Source: Rhizophagus sp. LPA8_4_AMF (lineage: Eukaryota > Glomeromycota > Glomeromycetes > Glomerales > Glomeraceae). From it: a DNA stretch of 39,591 nt. Below the pieces are notes generated by a model. The model had not been told where the DNA came from and searched no databases. It saw only the letters and a program-made list of their open reading frames with translations. The stretch is taken from NCBI GenBank assembly GCA_021464525.1, contig JADRCO010000275.1, positions 1 to 39,591 of the forward strand. Reading direction: 5' to 3'. The position numbers were made by a program, and so were the translations under genes. Each line of letters starts with the position of its first letter. Within the stretch, counting starts at the first letter, position 1. This document shows positions 24,498 to 34,093 of this stretch, in pieces.

Positions 24498-24720
24498 CAG
24501 CTGATTTCATAATATACGGGACAGCCATCATTTTTACTCCATGCCGAGAGAAACTTGGTAAGATTCGGTATAACTCAGAATAAAATAAAACTACACCGAG
24601 CGATGTGCTCGGACCAATGCTCCGAATCTAACAATATAGTTTTTACCTTATTCTGAACTTTACCGAATTTTACCGAATTACCGAGTTCTCTCGGTATCCC
24701 GTATATTATGAAATCAGCTG
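24498..24720. repeat. MITE copy C, subfamily 2, left edge of duplicated unit
   Basis: Ends are CAGCTGATTTCATAATAT and its inverse, TA on both sides. The 223-bp element immediately precedes the first unit of the tandem duplication. Confidence 0.8.
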
Positions 24721-25035
24721 TAAATAAAGCATTGTTTTATACTGAGAATAGGCCATTTCTCGGCCGATATTTTTGCTCGAGTTTTGTTCTCTTGATAAAT
24801 GTCACGTGTAATATATCTTTATTTTGCATAAAAAAAACATTAACTGATACAAAGAATCTCCTCACTTCGCAAGCAAAAAAAATACTTTTATATCCATAAA
24901 CCAGCTTTACTGTAACTGCAGTCGGGCGCATAATTTTTTTCGCAAGCACAATCATACATTTATAAAACCACTTCTTCGCAAACTTCTTCACCCGCCTCAC
25001 CCGCCTCAATAACGGAAGAAATTTCCACTCGAACA

Positions 25036-25255
25036 ATGGCGGACGTTATTAAGGATTTCGATACAGAGGAAATTATTTAGGAAGGAAAGCCTTGAAACTC
25101 GATATCAAAATTCTTCGCATAGAGAAAATTGCTGATTGTGATCTTCTTGATGATACAACCAAAGAAGAATTTCGAAGTTATAGCATGAAAGCTGGTCTTG
25201 CAAAGAGAATTGCAGTGCCTCGGCCAGAATTACGTATAAACCAATCATATGGGCG
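25036..25255 (+). pseudogene. SAM-like-domain gene relic, unit 1
   Basis: An ATG after a pyrimidine-rich leader opens MADVIKDFDTEEII and then meets a stop. In a shifted frame the sequence continues with KILRIEKIADCDLL and TTKEEFRSYSMKAGLAKRIA. This matches the SAM-like (sterile alpha motif) domain I know from large expanded families in Rhizophagus, where it precedes kinase or other domains. The copy is frameshifted, truncated near 25240 and has no downstream domain. Being host DNA that is clearly broken, it is a pseudogene. Confidence 0.65.
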
Positions 25256-25259
25256 GATT

Positions 25260-25301
25260 TGGCTCACTTGATGATCGACATTCCGATCATTAAGTGAGCC
25301 A
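25260..25301. repeat. 18-bp-arm hairpin in unit 1 only
   Basis: TGGCTCACTTGATGATCG pairs with the right arm at 17 of 18 positions around a 6-base loop. It sits just after the SAM-like relic, and unit 2 has no counterpart at that place. CATATG occurs on both outer sides. It may be a tiny fold-back insertion. Confidence 0.6.
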
Positions 25302-25551
25302 TATGTTTATGTTAATTACCGAAATCGCTATCAAAATCACACCGATCTATCCAATTTGGTAAAAAAAACTATACAGTTTAATTTCCCCTAAAATTAAAAT
25401 TTAGCAAACTCCCATATGATTGATTATGTATTATGAATCTGTTTTGGTTTCTTTTTAAATTAATTGATTGATTGATTTTCATATCAAAATTTTTTCTAAA
25501 ATAATACATTTTTAGTGAGATCAGGAGAAATAATAAATATGATTTTTTTCT

Positions 25552-25560
25552 TATAAAAAG
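25552..25560 (+). promoter_or_regulatory. TATA box of repeat-protein gene 1
   Basis: TATAAAAAG is 95 bases before the ATG at 25647, exactly the spacing in the second copy. Confidence 0.6.
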
Positions 25561-25646
25561 AATTCCTCTGAAATCAAGTTAAAAAAATTTCAATAATTAA
25601 GAAACTTTGAAACTCTAATAACTTGTTCATTAAAAAAATAAAAGCT

Positions 25647-26099
25647 ATGGCCCGAATTTTTATTTTTGCGTCCATTTTAATGGCGCTTTCCGTTATCAAT
25701 GCCGCACCTCTTACTGAGAGGTGTGATGAATGTAAAGGTCCTAAACTCCCTGTTGCTTCATATCCTATTGCCGGCAGGTCATATCCCATTGCCGAGAAGC
25801 GGTCATACCCCATTGCCGAGAAGAGATCATATCCTATTGCTGAGAGATCATACCCCATTGCCGAGAAGAGGTCATATCCCATTGCCGAAAGGTCGTATCC
25901 CATTGCCGAGAAGAGATCATATTTCGTTGCTAAGAGGTCATACCCCATTGCCGAGAAGAGATCATATCCTATTGCTGAGAGATCATACCCCATTGCCGAG
26001 AGATCATACCCCATTGCCGAGAGATCATACCCCATTGCCGAGAGGTCATATCCCATTGCCGAGAGGTGTGATGAATGTAAAAAGCCTCCTGGTGCTTAA
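25647..26099 (+). CDS. Kex2-processed secreted repeat protein, copy 1
   Basis: This single-exon gene encodes 150 aa. The start chosen is the ATG giving MARIFIFASILMALSVINAA, a textbook signal peptide cleaved before PLTER. The mature part holds 14 tandem units of SYPIAER or SYPIAEKR. KR pairs end six units, so the Golgi protease Kex2 should cut it into SYPIAE-type hexapeptides and two-unit SYPIAERSYPIAE peptides after carboxypeptidase trimming; one unit is the variant SYFVAKR. CDEC motifs bracket the repeat array (RCDECKGP and RCDECKKPPGA). The architecture is that of fungal KEX2-processed repeat proteins, which include pheromone precursors and ribosomal-peptide precursors. The product's role is unknown. 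The antisense frame (MGYDLSA repeats) is only a by-product of the repeat. Confidence 0.93.
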   Translation: MARIFIFASILMALSVINAAPLTERCDECKGPKLPVASYPIAGRSYPIAEKRSYPIAEKRSYPIAERSYPIAEKRSYPIAERSYPIAEKRSYFVAKRSYPIAEKRSYPIAERSYPIAERSYPIAERSYPIAERSYPIAERCDECKKPPGA

Positions 26100-26632
26100 T
26101 ATCCTGTTGTTGGCACCGACTCATATCTTATTGCTGAGAGATCTGATATCGATTAATATCCTATTGTCAAGAGAAAAATCGATTAGTGCTGAATTTTTTA
26201 CAAATTATTTACTTTATTTGATAAATTAATTTTTTCACAACTTAATTAATATATGCACGTAATTTAATAAATTATTTATATTATTTACTATAGTGAGTGA
26301 CACTTATATAATCTACAATGTTATCATGAAATATATAAATTAATAAAAAATACAAATTCGCCATATACTTTATCCGGATATAAATTTTCATATGCAACCT
26401 TGAATTATTAACGAAAAAAATTTACATTTTGTCGTGAATAAGTGATTAAATTCTAAATTTTTTGTTTCAGATCTTCGGATGAAAGGAAGATGTTTATTCT
26501 CAGAGCAGGCACATTCAAATTCATCGTTCCGTTTTGGGATAAGATTTTTTCTGTTGATTCAATCCGATTTTTCTTTCCCTTTTTGCGGTTTCAATGAGAT
26601 AGGGGCAATAGCATTTATGGCTATTTACGTTA
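26100..26632. other. 3' flank of repeat-protein gene 1
   Basis: The frame after the stop spells one more repeat-like unit (TDSYLIAERSDID) up to 26156. The rest is AT-rich and duplicated in unit 2, with no other gene. Confidence 0.5.
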
Positions 26633-26844
26633 CAGCTAATTTCAAAAAGGTCGGGACACTAGCAAAATTTTAAAGAAATCGGAAATATTCGGTAAAGCTC
26701 AAAGTAAGATAAAAATATACCACCATTCTCGGAACAGTACTCCAAATTAGCGTATAATGTATATTTTAGTATATCAAGCTTTACCGAATATTTCCGAGTT
26801 CTTTTAAAATTTGCTAAGTGTCCCAATCTTCTTGAAATTAGCTG
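26633..26844. repeat. MITE copy D, subfamily 1, at duplication junction
   Basis: Ends are CAGCTAATTTCAAAAAGGTC and a close inverse, TA on both sides. Its interior matches copy A in reverse orientation (shared TACCACCATTCTCGGAACAG). It separates the two duplicated units exactly. Confidence 0.85.
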
Positions 26845-27182
26845 TAAATAAAGGATTGTTATACTGGGAATAGGGCCATTTCTCGCCCGATATTTTTGCT
26901 CGAGTTTTGTTCTCTTGATAAATGTCACGTGTAATGATGTTCCTCTGTAGTCTGTACTACATGCATAAATATGGATAAAAACATTAACCAATACAAAAAA
27001 TCTCTTCCAATTCGCAAGCAAAAAAAATACTTAATATCCATAAACCAGCTTTACCTTGTGACTGCAGTCGGATGCATAATTTTTTTCGCAAATACAATCA
27101 TACATATATAAAAACCACGTCTTCGCAAACTTCTTCACTCGCCTCACCCACCTCAATAACAGAAGAAATTTCCACTCGAACA

Positions 27183-27465
27183 ATGGCGGACCGCTATTAA
27201 GGATTTCGATACAGAGGAACTTATTTAGGAAGAAAACCCTTGAAGTTCGATATCAAAATTCTTCGAAAAGAGAAAATTGCTGATCGTGACCTTCTTGATA
27301 CAACCAAAGAAGAATTTCGAAGTTATAGCATGAAAGCTGGTCTTGCAAAGAGAATTGCAGACTTCATTGAGTGCCTCGGCCAGAAATTACGTATAAAACT
27401 CTCGACGACTTGAAGGAAATGTTGCGTAGAAATAAAGTCAATGAGAGTTTACTTTTATTCTAGAT
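27183..27465 (+). pseudogene. SAM-like-domain gene relic, unit 2
   Basis: This is the second copy of the relic. It keeps more of the domain: EKIADRDLLDTTKEEFRSY and IADFIECLGQKLR are readable, followed by LDDLKEMLRRNKVNES in another frame. The frame opened by the ATG stops within a few codons. It is broken host DNA like its partner, and it lacks the hairpin seen in unit 1. Confidence 0.65.
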
Positions 27466-27723
27466 CTACACCAATTTATGTTAATTACCGAAATCGCACC
27501 GATCTATCCAATTTGGTAAAAAAAATAGAAAAAATTGAAATCATGTTCTGTACTGTTTTCCCCTAAAATTAAAATATAACAAACTCTCATATTATTGATT
27601 ATATATGAATCTGGTTTGGTTTCTTTTTTAAATAAATTGATTGATTGATTTCATATCAAAATTTTTTCTAAAATAATACATTTTTAGTGAGATCAGGAGA
27701 AATAATAAATATGATTTTTTTCT

Positions 27724-27732
27724 TATAAAAAG
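27724..27732 (+). promoter_or_regulatory. TATA box of repeat-protein gene 2
   Basis: TATAAAAAG is 95 bases before the ATG at 27819. The whole stretch from here to the signal peptide is nearly identical to copy 1. Confidence 0.6.
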
Positions 27733-27818
27733 AATTCCTCTGAAATCAAGTTAAAAAAATTTCAATAATTAAGAAACTTTGAAACTCTAATAACTTGTTC
27801 ATTAAAAAAATAAAAGCT

Positions 27819-28295
27819 ATGGCCCGAATTTTTATTTTTGCGTCCATTTTAATGGCGCTTTCCGTTATCAATGCCGCACCTCTTACTGAGAGGTGTGATG
27901 AATGTAAAAGTCCTAAACTCTCTGTTGCTTCATATCCTATTGCTGGCAAGTCATATTTTATAGCTGAGAGGTCATATCCCATTGCCGAGAAGCGGTCATA
28001 CCCCATTGCTGAGAGATCATACCCCATTGCCGAGAAGAGGTCATACCCTATTGCCGAGAGATCAAACCCCATTGCCGAGAAGAGATCATATCCCATTGCT
28101 GAGAGGTCATACCCCATTGCCGAGAAGAAATCATATTTCATTGCTGAGAGATCATACCCCATTGCCGAGAAGAGATCATATTTCATTGCTGAGAGATCAT
28201 ACCCCATTGCCGAGAAGAGGTCATACCCTATTGCCGAGAGGTCATATCCCATTGCCGAGAGGTGTGATGAATGTAAAAAGCCTCCTGGTGCTTAA
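27819..28295 (+). CDS. Kex2-processed secreted repeat protein, copy 2
   Basis: This 158-aa paralogue has the same signal peptide as copy 1 and 15 repeat units bracketed by the same CDEC motifs. KR pairs end five units and KK one. It alternates more regularly than copy 1: a unit ending ER is usually followed by one ending EKR, so the main predicted product is SYPIAERSYPIAE rather than the single hexapeptide. Core variants are SYFIAER (three), SNPIAEKR (one) and SYPIAGK (one). Substitutions concentrate at the second and third residues of the unit while S1, I/V4 and A5 are kept. The frame is open throughout despite the changes, so the coding capacity appears maintained. Confidence 0.93.
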   Translation: MARIFIFASILMALSVINAAPLTERCDECKSPKLSVASYPIAGKSYFIAERSYPIAEKRSYPIAERSYPIAEKRSYPIAERSNPIAEKRSYPIAERSYPIAEKKSYFIAERSYPIAEKRSYFIAERSYPIAEKRSYPIAERSYPIAERCDECKKPPGA

Positions 28296-29799
28296 TATCC
28301 TGTTGCTGGCACCGACTCATATCCTATTGCCGAGAGGTCTGATACCGATTAATAAATATCCTATTGCCAGAAGAAAAGCCGATTCATGCTGAATTTTTTA
28401 CAAATTATTTAATTTATTTGATAAATTAATTTTTTTTTTCACGACTTAATTAATAAATGCTCGTAATTTAATAAATTATTTATATTATTTACTATAATGA
28501 GTGACACTTAATATAATCTACAATGTTATCATGAATTATTCGTCATATACTTATCCGAACATAAATTTTCATATGCAACCTTGAATTATTAACGAAAATA
28601 ATTTACATTTTGTCGTGAATAAGTGATTAGATTCTATTCTTTTTTTCAGATCCTCGGATGAAAGGTAGATGTTTATTCTGTAGAGCAGGCACATTCAAAT
28701 TATGTAGACCAATCATTCATCGTTCCGTTTTGGGATAAGATTTGATTCAATCCGATTTTTCTTTCCCTTTTTGCGGTTTCAATGAGGTGGGTAATAACAT
28801 TTATGGCTATTTACGTTAATCAGTTTCGCATAAACCGTAATTTGATCGGATTTTCTTTTTAGTGCTAATTGTCTCAGGTTCAGTTGTAATTATTGTGATT
28901 TCTATGAATACATAATAAAGTAACGTAATTTTCAACAAATCGAGTTAAAAATTTTATTTTTCAAAAAGTCTTTACGCGGTGAGATGCGAAGTAACACCTC
29001 TGGATGAAAAATTATTAATATTTAAAATTTCATTATGATAGTTTCATATTTGCTATGACAGTTTCATGTTGAATAGTTCATTAACTATTGTATAAAGTAA
29101 ACCAATTAACAAATAAAAAATCATGCAATACTATTATTCCAATCAAGCTGAATATTTTTTATTAATAAAAGCATGCAACTTTATATATATACAGTATGTT
29201 TAATAATATAATAGTATAGTAGTAAAATTAGAAATATTATAAGTCATAACTCGATATAACGATAAACCCATAACGAACTTTTTTCTTAAACCAAAACCGT
29301 TTATAATTAATTTTATCACTATATACCGATTATATTATAAATTTCGCGATATTACATATAACGAAGTTTAACTGTTAATTACAGTATAAACCAGTCATAT
29401 TTATTTATTCGCGATAAACCGATACATCCTAATTCCGGCCAGAATTAAACTTAGTCTCGGCCAGCACTATTCAGCGCAGAAGCTCACGTGACAATCATGA
29501 TGTCCATCCTTAATGCTTATCCTGGACCAGTCAAATTTGATTGGCTTAACTTCAATCAATCAATACAATAATTATAATAAAAAATTTTTTTTACTTAGTA
29601 ACTCAAGTTTTGATTTTGATCATTATATATACATAATAAAATATTTTTTCTACACAACTCTTTGGATAATACTTATAAAAATATTGTAAATATTATAGCT
29701 ACAACTAAGAAAATATAAATAAAGGTTAATTAAAAACTTGGTTTTAACATTTTTCAGTAACTATGAATGCTGCTGAAGTGCTAAACCCAAGCCACATCA
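28296..29799. other. 3' flank of repeat-protein gene 2 and AT-rich gap
   Basis: As in copy 1 the frame after the stop spells a further unit (TDSYPIAERSDTD) up to 28352. Beyond the duplication end (28818) I see only AT-rich DNA with a weak inverted pair of CGATATAACG-type sequences at about 29245-29385 that may be a decayed MITE. Confidence 0.4.
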
Positions 29800-30738
29800 A
29801 TATTTAGAATTAAAAATTTCAGATACATTTAAGAATTTGTAGCAAGAGTTCAAAATTACACATCATTTTGTAACTTTTAGATGTGATTGGGTAAAGTAGG
29901 TTATGACAGAGAAAAAAATATTATTAGAAGAATAATCCTATGTTCATGTGCAGGAGTTTTTGAAAGTAAAGAAGATAAAGCCAATTCAAGAGATCATAAA
30001 TCTCAAAGATGCAATTGTCTATTTTTTTATTAGAGCTTCACTTAATAACAATAGTGGATTTTGGTATATTTTAGCTATGAAATTGGAATATAATTATAAG
30101 TAGTTGTTCCTAAACACAAAAATTTTTTAATAGTAAAAGAATAATTCCTCAAAAAATTAAAAATCGAATTATAGTTTATCATCAAGCAGGCTGTAATGTA
30201 CCAACTATTCATTTAATTCTTAAGCAATAATATAAAGATTTAGAAGCATAGATTTATAATAATATTTATAATTTACATATCAATTGAATGGTAAGTAAGA
30301 ACAACATTTTTTTAAAGCAAATGAATTTATAAATACCTTAAAATAACTCAAAAGAAAAATTGATAGATTTGAATATAATATAAGAGTTAATCAGATACAG
30401 ATGAATTACTTCAAGTAATTTGAATGTATTCTGACCAAAAGCAATATTATAGTAATTTTTAGATATTATTATTTTTGATAATACTTATAAAGTTAACAGG
30501 TTTAATATGCCATTTGAAATTTTCACTGGAGTAAACAATTTTAACCAAAATGTATATTTTGCTAGAACTTTAATGTGCTGAGAAATAATAGAGAGTTTTG
30601 TATAGATATTCAATACTTTTCTTAAATTGGTTAATAATTATTCATTCAAAATGATATTTACTGATGAAGATAAAGCAATGTTTCAAGAAAGAAAAATTAT
30701 ATTTAGTCAAAATACTAAACACATTTTATGTATATAGT
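29800..30738 (+). mobile_element. Decayed MULE transposase fragment (FAR1-like plus DDE)
   Basis: The left part (about 29810-30110) resembles a FAR1-type zinc-binding region: CSCAGVFESKEDK and KSQRCNC are readable. The right part holds MULE transposase landmarks: IIFDNTYKVNRFNMPFEIF (first catalytic Asp, codon 30477-30479) and FTDEDKAM (second Asp, codon 30663-30665), then a KHILCI segment. In-frame stops and frameshifts break it in several places and the C-terminal catalytic Glu region is missing. No terminal inverted repeats were found. It ends where the Ty3 fossil begins. Confidence 0.7.
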
Positions 30739-31640
30739 AAGATTAGCAATATCACAACAATGGAGATATCAATATAACAAATACCTAGGAGAAAAGATGG
30801 AATGCCATGAATAGATAAACAAGAACAGTGGTATTATCCAGGAGTTAAAGTAGATGGATAACTGAAGAAAACTTCAATAAGAAGACAAAGACCAGTAAGA
30901 TTCAAACAAGTAGAGAAATATGATATTATTGAAGATATATTGAATAATAGACTGAATGTAACTTATAAACAAATAATTAATAAGTATACAAAATAGTAAA
31001 AACAATTTAATGGAATGAATAGGAAATCAAGGAAGATTTAATTTTAGGAAATAATATATGGAGAGAAGTTAATATAAAAATTGATTATAAAAATAAAATA
31101 ATAAAAATAACAGAATAAGAGAAGACAATTATAATACTAATGGAATATGAAAAATCAGATCAGATGAAAGAAAGAAATGATGAAGATGAAATGGGTAAAG
31201 ATGAGATAGATAATGAAAAGATGTATTATTTTAAATAATGGATTTTGGTCATGAAAGTAAAAAGATGTTAAAGATACAAGCAAAAATAAAATTTGAAAAA
31301 GTAACTGAAGAGGAAAAGTTAAGATTATAAAAATTGATTAAAAAATATGAGGAAATAATGGAATATGAATAAGAAAATTAGGGAGAATAAGTTTAGTAAA
31401 ACATAGATAGAAATAGAAAAAGGTCAAAAACCTATAGTATAAAAAAGATACAAGAAAACAGAGAAAAAAACTAAAGCTATAAGAAAAGAGATAAAAGAAT
31501 TGTTAAATCTAGGAAAAATTAGAAAATCAAAAAGTCTATAAGCATTATCAGTAACTTTAATTAGGAAAAAGTGTAAAAATTTAAAATTTTCTATAGATTT
31601 AAGAGGATGATAGTTACCTCTTACTAAGAATAGATGAACT

Positions 31641-32084
31641 TAAGTTTACTTGCCAAAATTAAGTAATTTAGGTCAAAGCTAAAACTTTTTTGTGGCCAAA
31701 AGTTTAGGCAATTAAAAATAAATTTGCCAAAATTTATAATGCTAAAATTATTGCCAAAATTCTGAAATTTGACTAAAATTATAGTATAATTCCAGCTATT
31801 TTTAAGATGTAATTCTGGCCAGAAAATAATTGACATTAAAATTTCCTTATTTGAATATTTGTATAACTTTTATGCAACTAATTTTGCCAATTTTACTGGA
31901 AAATAAAATTTTCTTTTAGGAAATTGGTGTAATGTTACATGATATTTTGTAATATTTAATAGTAATTTTGGCTAAATTTTAATTTTAGCTTAAATTAAAA
32001 GTTAATTTTAGTCTTAATTTTAGAACTGACTTGATTGGCTGAAGTCTTTCAGAATTTCCTTTTTAGTTTCAGTAGATAACCTTA
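31641..32084. repeat. hAT-like insert within the Ty3 fossil
   Basis: The 444-bp insert is flanked by GATGAACT (31633-31640) and AATGAACT (32085-32092), a 7/8 match consistent with an aged 8-bp target duplication. Ends TAAGTTTA and TAAGGTTA are weakly inverted. The interior is AT-rich, non-coding and partly fold-back. Confidence 0.5.
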
Positions 32085-32543
32085 AATGAACTATTGGAAA
32101 GATATCAATCAACCAAATGATTTATTAGCATAAATTTAGCAGCAAGGTATCATTAAATTGAAATAACAAAAGAAGATAAAAAGAAGATCGCATTTATTTG
32201 TTTGCAAAAGTTGTTTGAGTTTAATGTAATACCATTTGGATTGAAAAATATACCAGTAATATTTTAGAGAATGATGGATGAGATATTAAGAGATTTTATT
32301 AGAAAATTTGTAATAATATATCTAAATAATATAATGATATATTCAGAAGATTTTAAATAATATTTGGAGCAAATAAAAAGAATAGTAAAAAAATTAGAAA
32401 AGGTGAATGTGATAATAAAATTGAAAAAGTGTAAATTTGGAGCAAGAAATATTGACTTTTTAAAGCATATAGTAGGAAATGATAGATTGAAGCCAAATTT
32501 AGGAAAAATTGAAAAAAATGTTAAAGATAAAAACACCTAAGAC

Positions 32544-32788
32544 AGGACTCTATTTACTTCTAATAAAGATCTTTATAGAAATTTCAACTTTTATATGTAA
32601 TTTTAGCTTACTTTTTCTTGCAATTCTATTGGTTAATTGATCTAAAAAGGAAAAAATCAAAATAATGCAGTGTAATATTTCCTTTTTTATATGTAATATA
32701 TCTATATATAGTAAGATCTTTAAAGTAATTTACATATAAATTTTACTTTAGGTTTACTGACACTTCTATTAGAAATAAGTAGGGTCTT
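32544..32788. repeat. Small inverted-repeat insert within the Ty3 fossil
   Basis: The left end AGGACTCTATTTACTTCTAA and the reverse complement of the right end AAGACCCTACTTATTTCTAA match well over about 25 bases. Flanks CCTAAGAC and TTTGAGAC agree at 5 of 8 positions, all differences being transitions, which could be a decayed 8-bp duplication. The GGACTC ends link it to the element at 34881. Confidence 0.55.
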
Positions 32789-34012
32789 TTTGAGACTGTG
32801 AAAGATGCAAAATCATTTCTTGGGTTATGTTTATATTATTGAAAATTTATTAAAAAATTATTCAAAGATAACAAAACTAATATCAAATCTAGTAAAATCA
32901 GATATTAAATTTATTTGAGAAGAGCAACAAAAAATATTTAAGGAATTAAAATAAAGATTAGTAAAATATCTAATACTATAATATCTGAATCTGAAAAAAG
33001 AATTTATATTAATAACAGATATATCAGAAGTAGAAGTAGGAGCAATTTTAGCATAAAAGGATAATAATGATAATGAAGTAGTAATTGCTTATGCTAGTAG
33101 AAACTTACAAAGAGCAGAACTGCAAAAGTAAATTATCCTATTACTGAATTGAAGTGTTTAGCAGTATTTTGGTGAATTAAATATTTTCATAAATATCTAA
33201 TAAAAAGGAAATTTAAAGTAGTAACTAATCATGTAGTATTGAAAACATTAAAGAGTATGAAAATGCTAAAAGGAAGAAAAGCTAGATAGATAGATGAATT
33301 ACAATAATATAATTTTAAAGTAATATACAGATCAGAAAAAAAAATAAAAATGCAGACGCATTGTTTAGATTATTATAAAATAAAGTAGAGAAATGGAAAA
33401 CTAGAATAAAATAAGAATATGAAAGAAACTAAATATGAGAAATAGTAAAAAATATAGAAAATGAAGAGTTTTGAGATTAGCAAGCAATTATTGCAAAGAA
33501 AATTGAAAAAAAGAAAGTTAAGAATAATTAGAAATTTTAAGTTTAAAAGATAGAGTGATGTATATAGTTTATGATAATGGATTAGCAATACATTTTGGAA
33601 TTGAAGCAATTTATGAAAAGGTATATGAAAAATATTAGTGGATGGTATGAAAGAAAATATTAAAGAATATGTGAAATCATATTGGAAATATTAAATAAGA
33701 AGAAAACTGATTGGAAAAATGAATTACTAATATTCTATAACAATAGGAACACCTTTTGAAATGATTGAAATAGATCTAATGGAATCATTAAAAGAAATAG
33801 AAAGAAGAAATAAATATATAGTTATAGTAATTAATTATTTCATAAAATAGCTAGAAAGTAAGGCATTAAAAAATACAACAACCAAAAAAGTAATGACATT
33901 TTTATGAAAAAGATATTATTTGCAGACATGGGTATCTAAAAGAAATAATCTGTGATATAGGACCACAATTTAATAACAAAATTTATACATGTTATCAAAA
34001 TTCAATATAATT

Positions 34013-34093
34013 TGGGATTTGAAATTGGGATTTGGAATTTGGAATTTGGAATTTAGGATTTGAGATTTGGGATTGGCAATTTTGAATTTGGGC
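34013..34093. repeat. GGAATTT-type minisatellite
   Basis: About ten imperfect copies of a 7-8-base unit (GGAATTT, GGGATTT, GAGATTT) interrupt the integrase region of the Ty3 fossil. Confidence 0.7.

Larger units (their letters stand above)
24721..28818. repeat. Tandem segmental duplication, two units
   Basis: Unit 1 is 24721-26632 and unit 2 is 26845-28818. Both start TAAATAAAG-ATTG just after a CAGCT-ended MITE and end CTATTTACGTTA. Each carries, in order, a SAM-like-domain relic and a Kex2 repeat-protein gene. MITE copy D lies precisely between the units. The stretch from about 25490 to 25740 and its partner at 27645-27900 is almost identical, while the relic part is more diverged. Confidence 0.9.

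Noticed and set aside
25574-26056. Antisense open frame of MGYDLSA repeats (also 27746-28252)
   Set aside because: It mirrors the SYPIAE repeat on the plus strand, which has the signal peptide, TATA box and Kex2 logic. The antisense frame has no leader and arises from the stop-free repeat.
25750-26070. Regular repeats mistaken for a CRISPR-like array
   Set aside because: The units are coding, in frame and without unique spacers; the context is eukaryotic.
24737-27021. Minus-strand frames sharing TFIKRTKLEQKYR-NG in both units
   Set aside because: They are antisense to the leader of the SAM-like relics and run into MITE ends. The shared peptide reflects the DNA duplication rather than a conserved protein.
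25699-28392. Alternative plus-strand frames rich in HTPLPRR in both units
   Set aside because: Second-frame readings of the same repeat; no signal peptide and they run out into 3' flank.
29245-29385. Possible decayed pogo-like MITE with CGATATAACG ends
   Set aside because: Ends match only weakly and no TA-bounded limits could be fixed.
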